A stretch of DNA of 37,359 bases from Gammaproteobacteria bacterium (GCA_026710425.1 JAPORB010000075.1:1-37359), one strand, 5' to 3'; positions 27,307 through 36,823 are shown, numbered from the stretch's first letter. A program made the numbers and translations. Notes: generated by a model from the letters alone, not told the origin.

Positions 27307-29571
27307 CTATAGCAGTGTGATCAGATGTGAATCCCCAGTTGTCTTGGTCAACTGACCGATGATGGCAGCTTCCCGGTAGCAAGCCTTCTTCAGTTCCTTC
27401 ATGCAATTGGTAACGTTTTCCTGTGGCAAGCTGCACAGTAGGCCTCCGGAGGTCTGTGGATCGAACAATAACTGCAATCTACCCTTTTTGGACTCAGTAT
27501 TTAGCAGATTTCGTGATACTTGGCTGTTGTCGTCATGCAAGGAACTGAAGATCTGTTTTTCAAAACAAGCTAGGGCACCCGGCAAGGCAGAAACTTTTTC
27601 GAGTAAAATTTCGGCATTGCAGCCACTGGCACGAATCACTTCCAGCAAGTGACCGGCTAGTCCAAAACCGGTGATGTCAGTACAGGCCCTGGCACCATGG
27701 CTCACGAGTATTTCGGCTGCTTCGGCATTGGATTGCAGCATGGAGTGGAATGCCTCTTGCATCCAGTGATGCCCGGCCTGATTGCGCATGTCAGCTGCCA
27801 GCAAAGTGCCGGTACCCAAAGCCTTGGTGAGAATGAGTGCATCACCGGCCTGACCCCGGTCTTTGCGTAGCAGCAACCCGGGCTCGGCAAAGCCGTTGAC
27901 GCAAAGACCGAATTGCAAATCCTCCGACTCAGCTGTATGACCTCCTACCAGTGCACATTCAGCTGCATTCAACTCTCGTACACATCCCTGCATAATTTCT
28001 CGCAGTTGTTGCCGACGGTAGTGCTTTCCCGCAAAGGGCAGACCGACAATAGCAAGGGCAGAGTGGGGCTTAATGCCCATGGCATGTATATCACTCAGAC
28101 AATGAACAGTTGCAATGCGAGCAAACAGCCAAGGATCATCAACAAAGCTCCTTAGGTAGTCGACGCTCTGCAGCAACAAGCGACCATCCGGTAATTGAAT
28201 CTGCGACGCATCTTCGATGCCGCCAGGTGTCTGGAGAATAGTTTCATTGAAAGTCAACTCCAGTTCTGACAACACCTCGTTCAAGTCATCAGCGGAGACT
28301 TTGGCACCACATCCAGCACAACGCATGGCATGTTGCTTCAATGTTATCTCAGTGTCAGCATCCACCAGGTCCTTGGCTTGTTGTAGCTTCATTTCCATCA
28401 CAGGGAGTTCGCTGAATTTATTGACGAAGCTTGAATCAATCCAGTGCTTAATCTGCCATATACTGCGCCCCTGCATAAACCATTCACCTCTGGAGGCAAT
28501 GGCCTTGCCGTTACCCATGCTCATCAAAGCCAGAGATTTCCTTTGTGGGAAATACGCTTTGAGGGATTTACCGGTAGCATAACGGCGCAGGTTGTCTGCC
28601 AGTACCTTGCCTTGGCGCACCGCATACACGCCGGATTTCGGACGGGGCTCATCGACCACAGTGGCGACATCACCAGCGGCGAAAACAAAATCATGGCTGG
28701 TGGTTTGCAGGCTGGGTCGTACGCTGATAAATCCGTCTAAGCTGCGTTCCAAGCCGCACTGGAAAGGCCATTCCGGCGCACTGGCCCCGGTGGCATAAAC
28801 AATGGCTTCGGCGGAAAGGGTTTCCCCATCCTCAAACACTAAAAAACCTGATCTACATTCCACCACCCGGGTATCAACTAAGAGCCCGATATTTCTGCGC
28901 CTAAGCTCGGCTGTGGCAAAGTTTCGAACCCGGTTATTATGCATTGCCAGAATCTCCTGGTCAGCAGTGACCAGAGTGAGCTTGAAACTTTCATCCTTGC
29001 CAGGATCTAGTCCACACTCTTGCAACAGTCGGTGTCGAGTGGCAAAGGCCAGCTCCACACTGGCCGGCCCGCCTCCCACTATGACCATGGAGAAGCTGCC
29101 GCCCTCATTGAGTCTTGATTTGATGCTCTGACGCCAGCTTTCCCATTGGGTAATGAAGCGATCAATAGGTTTGACCGCTGTGGCAAACTCACTGGCACCG
29201 ACAATGTATTCGGGATCTGGTTTGGAACCGATATTCAATGAGAGTATGTCGAAAGGGATGTCTGGACGATCCTTTAGGGCAATAGTCCTGGAGGTTAAAT
29301 CAACCCTTTCCACTTCATGCTGGATAAGAGTTGCTCCAGCGAATCGAGACAAAGGCTGCAAGTCGATATGCATTTGTTCAGGCAGATAGCTGCCGGCCAG
29401 ATAGCCAGGCAGAGAGCCGGAGTAGGGAGTGAAGATATCTCGACTGATGAGGGTAATGGCCAGGCCAGGCAATGGTCGCATGCCAAACTGTCGCAGGACG
29501 GACAGATGACTGTGTCCACCCCCCAACAGAACCAGATGTTTGACTGTGGGACTGACGGATTTCATAAGCAC
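27307..29571 (-). CDS. selD: Selenide, water dikinase fused to an FAD/NAD(P) oxidoreductase
   Basis: A 754-residue two-domain protein. Residues 1 to about 385 are a pyridine-nucleotide-disulfide (NDH-2-like) oxidoreductase: FAD loop LVLLGGGHSH (13-22), second dinucleotide loop MVIVGGGPASVE (162-173), and the C-terminal FAD motif FVFAAGDVA (295-303). Residues about 410-754 are SelD, which makes selenophosphate from selenide and ATP: CAGCGAK with C421 and K424 matching E. coli Cys17/Lys20, VDYLRSFVDDPW, and GGHTAESEDLQFG. The catalytic position is Cys, not selenocysteine. This fusion is known in marine bacteria and cyanobacteria; the N-terminal domain may supply reduced selenium. It follows the MFS gene by 18 bases. 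GTG 29571 and ATG 29565 are both possible starts. No selA, selB or selU is in the window. Confidence 0.92.
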   Translation of the reverse strand: MLMKSVSPTVKHLVLLGGGHSHLSVLRQFGMRPLPGLAITLISRDIFTPYSGSLPGYLAGSYLPEQMHIDLQPLSRFAGATLIQHEVERVDLTSRTIALKDRPDIPFDILSLNIGSKPDPEYIVGASEFATAVKPIDRFITQWESWRQSIKSRLNEGGSFSMVIVGGGPASVELAFATRHRLLQECGLDPGKDESFKLTLVTADQEILAMHNNRVRNFATAELRRRNIGLLVDTRVVECRSGFLVFEDGETLSAEAIVYATGASAPEWPFQCGLERSLDGFISVRPSLQTTSHDFVFAAGDVATVVDEPRPKSGVYAVRQGKVLADNLRRYATGKSLKAYFPQRKSLALMSMGNGKAIASRGEWFMQGRSIWQIKHWIDSSFVNKFSELPVMEMKLQQAKDLVDADTEITLKQHAMRCAGCGAKVSADDLNEVLSELELTFNETILQTPGGIEDASQIQLPDGRLLLQSVDYLRSFVDDPWLFARIATVHCLSDIHAMGIKPHSALAIVGLPFAGKHYRRQQLREIMQGCVRELNAAECALVGGHTAESEDLQFGLCVNGFAEPGLLLRKDRGQAGDALILTKALGTGTLLAADMRNQAGHHWMQEAFHSMLQSNAEAAEILVSHGARACTDITGFGLAGHLLEVIRASGCNAEILLEKVSALPGALACFEKQIFSSLHDDNSQVSRNLLNTESKKGRLQLLFDPQTSGGLLCSLPQENVTNCMKELKKACYREAAIIGQLTKTTGDSHLITLL

Positions 29572-29589
29572 GCTAACGCTGTGCAGAGT

Positions 29590-30777
29590 TTATTTATTAG
29601 TTTGCAAAGCGGTACTGACAGCGAGGCGGGTTTCCATTCCCTGCACAGGGTGATCGGGGATCAACATAGAGAGCAGCAAAGAGCACAAGGCAATGGCGGC
29701 CCCAATCAGGAATACGGCACTGTGATTGAATACCCACACCAGCCCCAGGGCGGCCGGTAGTACCACAGCGGCAATGTGGTTGATGGTAAAACTGATCGAG
29801 GAAGTGGCGGCAATATCAGCAGGATCGGCTATTTTCTGGAAATAGGTCTTTATGGCTATGGCCAGGGCAAAGAACAGGTGGTCCAGCAAAAACAGGGCAA
29901 TGGCGACAGCGACACTGTCCACGAATGCATAGCTGACAAACACGATAATCAGTCCAGAGTATTCCAGTATTAGTGCTCTACGCTCCCCGATCAAGCTGAT
30001 TAGTGTGCCAATTTTAGGTGCCAGCCAGAAGGTCAATGCCGCATTTACCAAGGTCAGCAACACCATATTCTCAATTGGGAAATCAAATTTTTCCACCAGT
30101 AGAAAGCCGGCAAACACCACAAAAATCTGGCGGCGAGCACCCGCAAGAAAGGTAAGCAAGTAATACAACCAGTATTGTCGACGCAGGAATAATTGTTTCC
30201 TTTGTGCCACCTTCTCCTCAAAATGGGGAAATGCTGTCCAGCACAATAGGCCGATGCCTACGGCTATTCCGCCAGCCAGTAGATAGAGCAGCATATAACT
30301 GTTCGCAAACAGGGCCAAATACAGGTAGATACCAATGAGGACGATAAATTTGGTGATGGCGCGGGCACTGAGCAATTGCCCAAGTACCTGCGGTGCCTCG
30401 TCTTTCTCAAGCCACTGTAAGCTAAGAGAGCTATGCAGCGTTTCCAGATAATGGAAGCCAACAGACATAATTACCGTGGTGAAATAAAGCCAGCCTGCGG
30501 TGGGATAGAAGGCGGTAATCGCAGTTCCGAACCCAAGTGTGATCAGTGAAAGGATGGCAAAATTCTGTTGCCGAATCAGCAGCATCACCAGAATCGCGGT
30601 AAATGCCAGAAAACCCGGAATTTCCCGCAGGCTCTGCAGCACCCCGATTTCCTCTCCGGTAAAGGCTGCCTGCTCTACGGCGAAGTTGTTCAGCAGCACC
30701 TGCCAGGTTGCGAAGGCAATGGTATTGCCTACAGCCAGCAACAAGAGCAGCGGTTTTCTTTCATTTAGTATCGACAT
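29590..30777 (-). CDS. MFS transporter
   Basis: A major facilitator superfamily permease of about 395 residues with roughly 11-12 hydrophobic segments, including LLLLLAVGNTIAFATWQVLL, IPGFLAFTAILVMLLI and ILEYSGLIIVFVSYAFVDSV. The motif IGERRAL in the middle loop resembles a degenerate MFS motif A. The start is taken as ATG 30777 (MSILNERKPLLLLLAVGN) because it sits just before the first membrane segment; TTG 30813 would add 12 residues. It lies 18 bases upstream of selD on the same strand, so both probably share one transcript. A role in moving selenium or a related solute is an inference from this pairing only. Confidence 0.85.
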   Translation of the reverse strand: MSILNERKPLLLLLAVGNTIAFATWQVLLNNFAVEQAAFTGEEIGVLQSLREIPGFLAFTAILVMLLIRQQNFAILSLITLGFGTAITAFYPTAGWLYFTTVIMSVGFHYLETLHSSLSLQWLEKDEAPQVLGQLLSARAITKFIVLIGIYLYLALFANSYMLLYLLAGGIAVGIGLLCWTAFPHFEEKVAQRKQLFLRRQYWLYYLLTFLAGARRQIFVVFAGFLLVEKFDFPIENMVLLTLVNAALTFWLAPKIGTLISLIGERRALILEYSGLIIVFVSYAFVDSVAVAIALFLLDHLFFALAIAIKTYFQKIADPADIAATSSISFTINHIAAVVLPAALGLVWVFNHSAVFLIGAAIALCSLLLSMLIPDHPVQGMETRLAVSTALQTNK

Positions 30778-30999
30778 GCGAATAACGGGGCTTGGCACCG
30801 AATCTACAGCCAAATCGATTTGGTGAGTCGGATCTGGTTGAGCTTACGGTATGGATTCATTGAATTTCCATACGATTGTGAGAGCTGATGTCTGAAACCG
30901 CCGTATTGCGTGACATGCCAGTGTGAAGAATTGCCCTAAATCAAGTCACGGAAGAGGCCGGATGACGCACACAATGCACAATTGTATCATGTAACCCCT

Positions 31000-32067
31000 A
31001 TGTCTGCGCTTTCTATTTATGCCGGGCCGGTTGCTGCCAGAACCCTCAGGCAGCATGGCATGAACCCTGATCTTTTCGAGGTGATGGTGGGAGCTTCTGG
31101 TGGGCCCAAGTGGTTTGTGCTGTACGGGCTGGATCGGGTGTTATTTTCCGATTTCTTGCCGAAGAAATCTGGAACCCTGATCACGTTGGGTTCGTCAGCG
31201 GGAGCTTGGCGTCTGAGCTGCCTTGGCACGGTCAATCCATTGAAAGCCATTGACGATTTGGCCTTTGGCTACAGCGGTCAAAGATATTCGACGAGGCCGA
31301 GCGAGCAGGAAATCAGCAATAGTATGCGTCGGTTGCTTACGTCTGTGCTGGGGTCTGATGGTCCCAAACAGCTTGCTAATAATCCACGCATCCATACACA
31401 TATTGTTGTCGATCGCTGCAAGGGGGCTGGTGCTTCAAGAATCAGGGCACTGCAGTCCCTGCATCTGGGATTGAGTGCTGCCACCAACGTTCTGAGCCGA
31501 CATTCCCTGTCTTGGTTTTTTCAGCGCATATTGTTCACCAATGACGTAGCGAAGAGTCCTTGGCAACATCTGACAGATATTGATACAGCCCTGGTAGCAC
31601 TCACCGAGAAGAATTTGTTGGATGTTCTCATTGCCAGTGGGTCGATTCCGTTTGTGCTTGAGGGGGTGCGTGAAATAGAGGGTGCCATATCTGGACTGTA
31701 TTGGGACGGTGGCATAACCGATTATCATTTCGATCTGCCATTTTGTAGTCCTGATCGTCTGGTACTTTACCCTCATTTCAGCCCGCGAGTAGTACCGGGC
31801 TGGTTTGATAAACGGCTGAAATGGCGCAAGCCAGACCCAAAACATTTTCAAAATGTGGTGCTGTTGACTCCGTCTGAAGAATTTGTAGCCGGACTTCCTG
31901 GGAGTAAAATTCCAGACCGTACCGATGTCCACGCCTACTCCGAACAAGAGAGGTTGCTGGTTTGGTCAACCGTGTTGAAAGAAAGTCAACGGCTCGGTGA
32001 TGAATTTCAGCAACTGGTGGCGACTGGGGAAGGTTTGCAAAGGATTCGGCCTCTGGAATTTGTTTGA
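31000..32067 (+). CDS. Patatin-like phospholipase family protein
   Basis: A predicted lipid acyl hydrolase of 355 residues. Patatin-type landmarks: a glycine-rich stretch GASGGPKW (31-38) resembling the oxyanion-hole loop, the nucleophile elbow G64-S-S66-A-G68 in ITLGSSAGAWR, and the dyad Asp in YWDGGITDYH (D236). The spacing is compatible with the Ser-Asp dyad of the family. ATG 31000 is chosen over the upstream TTG 30982, which has no ribosome site. No signal peptide is visible, so the protein is probably cytoplasmic. It is divergent from the MFS-selD pair across about 220 bases. Substrate is unknown. Confidence 0.85.
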   Translation: MSALSIYAGPVAARTLRQHGMNPDLFEVMVGASGGPKWFVLYGLDRVLFSDFLPKKSGTLITLGSSAGAWRLSCLGTVNPLKAIDDLAFGYSGQRYSTRPSEQEISNSMRRLLTSVLGSDGPKQLANNPRIHTHIVVDRCKGAGASRIRALQSLHLGLSAATNVLSRHSLSWFFQRILFTNDVAKSPWQHLTDIDTALVALTEKNLLDVLIASGSIPFVLEGVREIEGAISGLYWDGGITDYHFDLPFCSPDRLVLYPHFSPRVVPGWFDKRLKWRKPDPKHFQNVVLLTPSEEFVAGLPGSKIPDRTDVHAYSEQERLLVWSTVLKESQRLGDEFQQLVATGEGLQRIRPLEFV

Positions 32068-32326
32068 ACCAGGCTATTGGCTTCGTAAATGAGTTTGGTA
32101 ATTAATGAAGTTGGATGGAAGTTTGATTTCTGCATTAAGTCATTGGCAAGAAAAGCTGGATAAACTTGAGGCAATAGTTATTAGCAGTGTTTCCAAAACT
32201 TTGCCTTTGCAGAATTCACCATGGGCATCAAGATCTATTGCTGGATGTACATTGTGATTGGTAGTGTCCAGCCCATTATTGTTTAACCATCCAGAGGTGC
32301 CAGCATACAAACCGAGGTAAGACGAA

Positions 32327-32749
32327 ATGAATTACAGTGCAAGTGATTACGGTATACCCGAAAGCTATCGCCATTGGCGGGGAGACAAGGCAGAGGATTA
32401 TATTGGTCCTTTTTTCTACTATATGGATGGAGAGCACCCGCGAACTGCCTTTAAAGTGCAGGAGCACAACTGCAATGCTCATCAATCAGTACATGGCGGT
32501 GTGCTGATGGCTTTCGCCGACTATACCTTGTGTCTTGGTGCCAATGGAGGTAGTAGCGAAAGCGTGGCCACTGTCAGTTGTAATAATGAATTTATCTTTC
32601 CAGCCTATGAGGGAGACTTGGTACTGGGTGAGGCGGAAACCTTAAGACGCGGAAAATCTATTGTGTTTGTACGATGTGCGCTGAAGGTAAAGGATCGGGT
32701 GATTCTGACCGGTAGTGGTGTGATTAAACGAATTCAATCGAGGACTTGA
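32327..32749 (+). CDS. PaaI family thioesterase (hotdog fold)
   Basis: A 140-residue acyl-CoA thioesterase-like protein. The hotdog signature NAHQSVHGGVLMAFADYTLC (50-69) holds the HGG turn and the Asp that typically acts in catalysis in the PaaI group. The beta-strand pattern continues with EFIFPAYEGDLVLGEAETLRRGKSIVFVRC. A GAGG at 32314-32317 precedes the ATG by nine bases. It stands 259 bases after the patatin-like gene. Its physiological thioester is unknown; aryl-acetyl or fatty acyl-CoA are family possibilities. Confidence 0.86.
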   Translation: MNYSASDYGIPESYRHWRGDKAEDYIGPFFYYMDGEHPRTAFKVQEHNCNAHQSVHGGVLMAFADYTLCLGANGGSSESVATVSCNNEFIFPAYEGDLVLGEAETLRRGKSIVFVRCALKVKDRVILTGSGVIKRIQSRT

Positions 32750-33073
32750 AAATTGTTAAAATCATTTGCGATTGCACAATTTGTCTTCAGAATCTGGCAT
32801 CCACTCTTATTGGAATCCCAGGATGCCTTGAAGTCAACTCGTTGAGACTCCACACTTCTAGAATGAAGTAGATCCTCAATATTGATAGGTAAAATTGAGC
32901 TCATAACTCATATAAGACAAATATCTGTAATGTGCTTATATAACTGCGAGAACTCTGTAAAATGAGGATCATTATCAATTCAGCCCTTGATAAGGTATAG
33001 AGTAAGTTCAGATGTCCTGACACCAGCTAACTTGCTTACATGATTTAAGCTGAACTGACAGCCCTTGACGATA
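32750..33073. other. Intergenic region with an orphan Fur-box-like site
   Basis: 324 AT-rich bases between convergent genes. No protein gene is apparent. It contains the Fur-like site described separately and ends in a stretch with TTGCTTAC and GCTGAACTGACAGC that could be part of a small RNA, but no clear T-run terminator is visible. Confidence 0.4.
32958..32976. promoter_or_regulatory. Fur-box-like iron-regulation site
   Basis: The 19 bases TAAAATGAGGATCATTATC match the Fur consensus (GATAATGATAATCATTATC) at 15 of 19 positions by hand alignment and have the expected AATGA/TCATT dyad. It lies between the stops of two convergent genes, so there is no obvious protein-coding target. Confidence 0.45.
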
Positions 33074-34180
33074 TCAGATAATACCCAGTAGCACGGTGAG
33101 CGCAGTTTCGAACTGAGGGTCATCGCGCCGACTTTCCCCGGTAGGATAATTTATTTCCAGCTCCGGTTGCACGCCTTGTCCTTCAAACCTCAGCCCATCG
33201 ACTCGGGTTTGTATAGCAGGATGGTAGTACAGTGTTATGGTTGCGTCCGTGACTTGTTGCTGGATACTTGAATCTGGCAAGAAATCGCCAAGGTAACCGG
33301 CAGTCTTGTTGCCCAGTGTCTCAATTCGGTCTGATTTGCCAAGTTCATAAGCCAGCAATTCTGCACCACTTCGAGTAGATTCATTGATGAGTATGACTAT
33401 GGGGCGGCGATAGGGCTTGATATGCATAGCGGCACTGTATTTCTGATCTCCATATAACGAATTGTTAGTAGGAAAAAGTTGCCATTGCGGTGCACCGGAC
33501 TGAAACAGTCTGAAATGCGCTTGATCCACAAAGCCGAAGCTGTTGCGCAGGTCCAGGACAATACCGTCGGTATGCGCCAGAGACTGCAGCAGGTCCTTAT
33601 AGGCGAACAGATCATTGGTTGCTCTGGACAGTGCCCAAAAACGCACATAGCCGATGACCTTATTGCCAGCACTGAACTGCTGAAGACTGGATAGTGATGC
33701 GCTTCGATAACTGTCAAACAGATTTTCAAAAACCGGCATAACTTTCATGCTCAGGATTTGGTCGCCACGACGCACCTTCAGCGCAAAAGATTGCTTCCGA
33801 GGTTGGTGTATTGCCATCTGTTGCGGAGAAGGGTTAAAGCTGTGTACCTCATGAAAGGTTTCGCCGTCACTGCTCAGAATTACGTCGCCCCTGGTAAGGC
33901 CGACTGAATGAGCTGGATAACCTTCCAGTACGGCACTTACCACATACCCATCTGTACCTTGCTGTCCCTGTATGCCGATATGATTCAGGGGCAGACGCTG
34001 GCGTGCAGTAGGACTATGGAACGACTGTACAAGATAGTAGTCTAGCTGAGCCGAAGTCAGTGTGGGCTTTGACTCGTCTGCCAAGCCCGCTGCACTGGCA
34101 AGGGCTGTTAATAGTATCGACAGTAAGGTCCGCAGGTCAGTCCGCAACGGTCGTGGCTCGTTTGGCAGCGGGACGCTCAT
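33074..34180 (-). CDS. S41 family peptidase with PDZ domain
   Basis: A 368-residue exported carboxy-terminal-processing-type serine peptidase. A signal peptide is likely (hydrophobic LRTLLSILLTALASAAGLA, 15-33). A PDZ domain covers about 70-150 (GYVVSAVLEGYPAHSVGLTRGDVILS). The peptidase core shows DGIVLDLRNSFGFVD (205-219) and the catalytic-Ser region INESTRSGAELLAYELGK with Ser271. ATG 34178-34180 is taken as start; it lies within the 3' end of the glutathione S-transferase gene (44-base overlap), and TTG 34147 is an alternative. The frame is open far upstream only because it runs antiphase through that gene. The protein probably acts in the periplasm; substrate unknown. Confidence 0.83.
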   Translation of the reverse strand: MSVPLPNEPRPLRTDLRTLLSILLTALASAAGLADESKPTLTSAQLDYYLVQSFHSPTARQRLPLNHIGIQGQQGTDGYVVSAVLEGYPAHSVGLTRGDVILSSDGETFHEVHSFNPSPQQMAIHQPRKQSFALKVRRGDQILSMKVMPVFENLFDSYRSASLSSLQQFSAGNKVIGYVRFWALSRATNDLFAYKDLLQSLAHTDGIVLDLRNSFGFVDQAHFRLFQSGAPQWQLFPTNNSLYGDQKYSAAMHIKPYRRPIVILINESTRSGAELLAYELGKSDRIETLGNKTAGYLGDFLPDSSIQQQVTDATITLYYHPAIQTRVDGLRFEGQGVQPELEINYPTGESRRDDPQFETALTVLLGII

Positions 34181-34763
34181 AGTGGCGGTTACGCAGTTCC
34201 AGGTATTTTTCGGGGACTTCAAAATCAAAGCGCAAAGCCCAGTTGAAGGTGTGGGCCAACAGGATGTCAGCGATAGTGAACTGGCCACCAATGGCGAAGT
34301 CGTCATCACCAAGCAGATGATCCAGAGTATTGACAGCCTTGTTGAACTCAAATTTTGCAGTTTCAAACATCTGCGGGATGCGTTGCTTTTCAGGCAAGGC
34401 GAACCAATGTTTGCCTTTACTCCACAGCGGCTGTTCCAGCTCAGCCAGTACAAAACTCACTAGTTCATCCAGTTTGGCATATGACTCCATACTGCTGTTA
34501 GGTAACAATCCGGATTCTGGGTCACAGCGTGCAATGTAATTGAGGATCGCCACTGATTCGGTGAGGATCATTCCGTTATTGACCAAGGTGGGTACCTTGC
34601 CTTGAACATTGAGTTTCAGATAGTCGGGATGACGGGCACTTTGGAGATCATCCATACTGGTTCGCAATTTGGCATTAATGTATTCATATTCAAGTCCGGT
34701 CTCTTCCAGTGCCCATAGACAACGAAAAGAACGCGATTGTCCGAATCCATACAACTTGATCAC
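34137..34763 (-). CDS. Glutathione S-transferase family protein
   Basis: A 208-residue GST. The N-terminal thioredoxin-like domain starts VIKLYGFGQSRSFRCLWALE, with the GSH-site elements VQGKVPTLV and LTESVAILNYIA. The C-terminal helical domain follows, with the FTIADILLAHTFNWAL N-capping segment. The start is GTG 34761-34763, decided by a GAGGAG (34771-34776) seven bases upstream; the longer frame to 34817 has no ribosome site and no family similarity before residue 19. It sits between the PQQ dehydrogenase (51 bases upstream) and the S41 peptidase, which it overlaps, all on the same strand. Detoxification is a family-level inference. Confidence 0.9.
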   Translation of the reverse strand: MIKLYGFGQSRSFRCLWALEETGLEYEYINAKLRTSMDDLQSARHPDYLKLNVQGKVPTLVNNGMILTESVAILNYIARCDPESGLLPNSSMESYAKLDELVSFVLAELEQPLWSKGKHWFALPEKQRIPQMFETAKFEFNKAVNTLDHLLGDDDFAIGGQFTIADILLAHTFNWALRFDFEVPEKYLELRNRHYERPAAKRATTVAD

Positions 34764-34813
34764 TTGTTTGCTCCTCGCATGTCTGGAGATTTTCCTATCA
34801 GACCACAGTATGC

Positions 34814-36823
34814 TCAATCTTGATCTGGCAGTGCCATTGCTGTCAGTGTGCTGCCGGTTTGCAGAATCAGGTACTGTTTATCATTATGCACCCAGGAACT
34901 CATGCCATAGCGAGTTGTTGCGGGTGCTTCTACCCTGCCGATTTCCTCTCCGGTATTTTTGTCAACGGCGAACAGAAAAGGTGTGCCATCACTCTCAAGG
35001 TTGCTGTAAATCAGCATGTCTGGGGTGACCAACATTTGTCCCACGGCACCGGATCCGGTATTACCAATATCCACTCCCGCAAGTATTGGCAGGTTTTTGA
35101 TTCGGTTCGGTGTATAGCCGGCAGGGATCCACCACAGATGCTCACCACTGTTCATGTCGATGGCCGTGATGCGGGAGTAAGGGGGTTTGAACACAGGAAT
35201 GCCGTCGGGATGGCGAGGTGCACGGCTACTGCTGGCCGCTGCATAACGTGACAATGTGACACCGGTAGGATTTTCATAATAGGTATCGGCTTCTTCCCCA
35301 CTGACCAGCACCCGGCTGCCACAGCTGTAGCGCGACATGATATACATTACGCCGCTTTCTGGGTCCGCAGCTGGAGGGTGTGTGATATTCACTGAACCGG
35401 ATGGACACATCAGGGCCGCAATTTTGCCCGATTCATGATCCCGTTGTATGGGTGGATTAAACACTGGTCCCATAATGTACTCTGCTACGGCTGTTATTGC
35501 TTGTTGTTTGATCTCGGGCGTGAAGTCAGCCAGCAATTCTTCGCTGGATCCCACGTATTCGAATGGTGCAGGTTTGGTCGGAATGGGCTGGGTTGGCGAC
35601 AATTTTTCTCCCGGTACAGTGGAGGGTGGCATAGGCAGTTCCTGGATAGGCCAAATGGGCTCGCCGTTCACCCGGTTAAAGACATAGGCATAGCCCTGCT
35701 TGGTCGCCTGAACAACAATGGGCATTTGTCCCTGTTCCATAGAAATATCCAGCAAAACAGGTGCGGTCGGTGTATCGTAATTCCAGATATCGTGATGCAC
35801 CATCTGGAAATGCCAAGCTCTCTCACCGCTTGCAGCGTCCAGAGCAATGAGGCTTGTACCATAGAGGTTGTCCCCGGGATGGTGTCCGCCATAGTAATCA
35901 ATGGTCACGCCATTGGTGGGGATATACACGAGCCCGAGTTCAGGATCTGCAGAAATTGGTGCCCAGGAGGAGATGTCACCGGTGTATTGCCAGGCATCAT
36001 TTTCCCAGGTTTCGTGACCAAACTCTCCGGGTCGTGGAATGACATTGAATTTCCATTTGAATGAACCGTTTCGCGCATCGTAACCAAGGATGTCGCCAGG
36101 CACATTTTCAATGCGGGACTGATTATAGCCCTGTTCGGCCGAGTTGCCGACGACCACGGTATCATTTACCACAATTGGTGGTGATGAGGCGGTGATGTAG
36201 CCGCGCTCCAGCGGGATGCCTTCATAAGGGTCATAAGGGTGCCCAAGGTCCTTGAGCAGATCCACCACACCGGAATCGGGGAAACCCTCCAAAGAAACCG
36301 TTTCGCCAAAGCCTTCAAGCGGCCGACCGGTTTGGGCATCCAGTGCGGTCAGGAAATATCCGGGTGAGATCGTATAGATAATGTCACGGCCATCAATATT
36401 GGCATAACCGACCCCCTTGCCATAGTCGGCTCGCATGGAGTATTCCCAGCGCCCGGTATCAGGTTCCCGATAAGACCAGATTGTGGCACCTGTGGCTGGG
36501 TCAATTGCCACTACATGGCGACGGGCTCCTGCTACGGTAAACAGACGACCGTTAATGTAGCTTGGTGTAGAGCGACCGCTTTGCGCTTGAAAACTTGCCC
36601 CATCCCAGACCCAGGCCACTTCCAGATCCGCAAAATTGGCGGGATTGATCTGGTTTGCTGTGGTTGAGCGCGTATGGGCGAAGTCATTGCCCAAGGTGGT
36701 CCAATCGGTCGAGTTCTGTGCGACCGATTGGGGACTGGTGAGTGGCACAGATAGTGTAATCAATGAAATGAAAGCAATGGTATTAGCAGCAGAGAGTCGG
36801 CGCAAGAGCGATATTTTTGTCAT
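34814..36823 (-). CDS. PQQ-dependent dehydrogenase (quinoprotein, exported)
   Basis: A 669-residue quinoprotein of the eight-bladed propeller group related to alcohol and glucose dehydrogenases. A signal peptide covers about 1-36 (hydrophobic NTIAFISLITLSVPL; cleavage near SVAQNS). The mature part carries repeated tryptophan-docking-type blades: VVAIDPATGATIWSYREP, SLIALDAASGERAWHFQMVHHDIWNYD, ITAIDMNSGEHLWWIPAG and LFAVDKNTGEEIGRVEAP. It lacks a cytochrome c domain (no CxxCH), so electrons must go to a separate acceptor. GGAGGT (36831-36836) lies seven bases before the ATG. Substrate cannot be told from sequence, and no pqq biosynthesis genes are in the window. Confidence 0.88.
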   Translation of the reverse strand: MTKISLLRRLSAANTIAFISLITLSVPLTSPQSVAQNSTDWTTLGNDFAHTRSTTANQINPANFADLEVAWVWDGASFQAQSGRSTPSYINGRLFTVAGARRHVVAIDPATGATIWSYREPDTGRWEYSMRADYGKGVGYANIDGRDIIYTISPGYFLTALDAQTGRPLEGFGETVSLEGFPDSGVVDLLKDLGHPYDPYEGIPLERGYITASSPPIVVNDTVVVGNSAEQGYNQSRIENVPGDILGYDARNGSFKWKFNVIPRPGEFGHETWENDAWQYTGDISSWAPISADPELGLVYIPTNGVTIDYYGGHHPGDNLYGTSLIALDAASGERAWHFQMVHHDIWNYDTPTAPVLLDISMEQGQMPIVVQATKQGYAYVFNRVNGEPIWPIQELPMPPSTVPGEKLSPTQPIPTKPAPFEYVGSSEELLADFTPEIKQQAITAVAEYIMGPVFNPPIQRDHESGKIAALMCPSGSVNITHPPAADPESGVMYIMSRYSCGSRVLVSGEEADTYYENPTGVTLSRYAAASSSRAPRHPDGIPVFKPPYSRITAIDMNSGEHLWWIPAGYTPNRIKNLPILAGVDIGNTGSGAVGQMLVTPDMLIYSNLESDGTPFLFAVDKNTGEEIGRVEAPATTRYGMSSWVHNDKQYLILQTGSTLTAMALPDQD

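Noticed and set aside
27307-29571. Selenocysteine in SelD
   Set aside because: The catalytic position is encoded as Cys (C421) and the frame has no internal TGA.
34181-34453. Longer N-terminus for the S41 peptidase
   Set aside because: This part runs antiphase through the GST coding sequence and has no similarity; the signal peptide follows ATG 34180.
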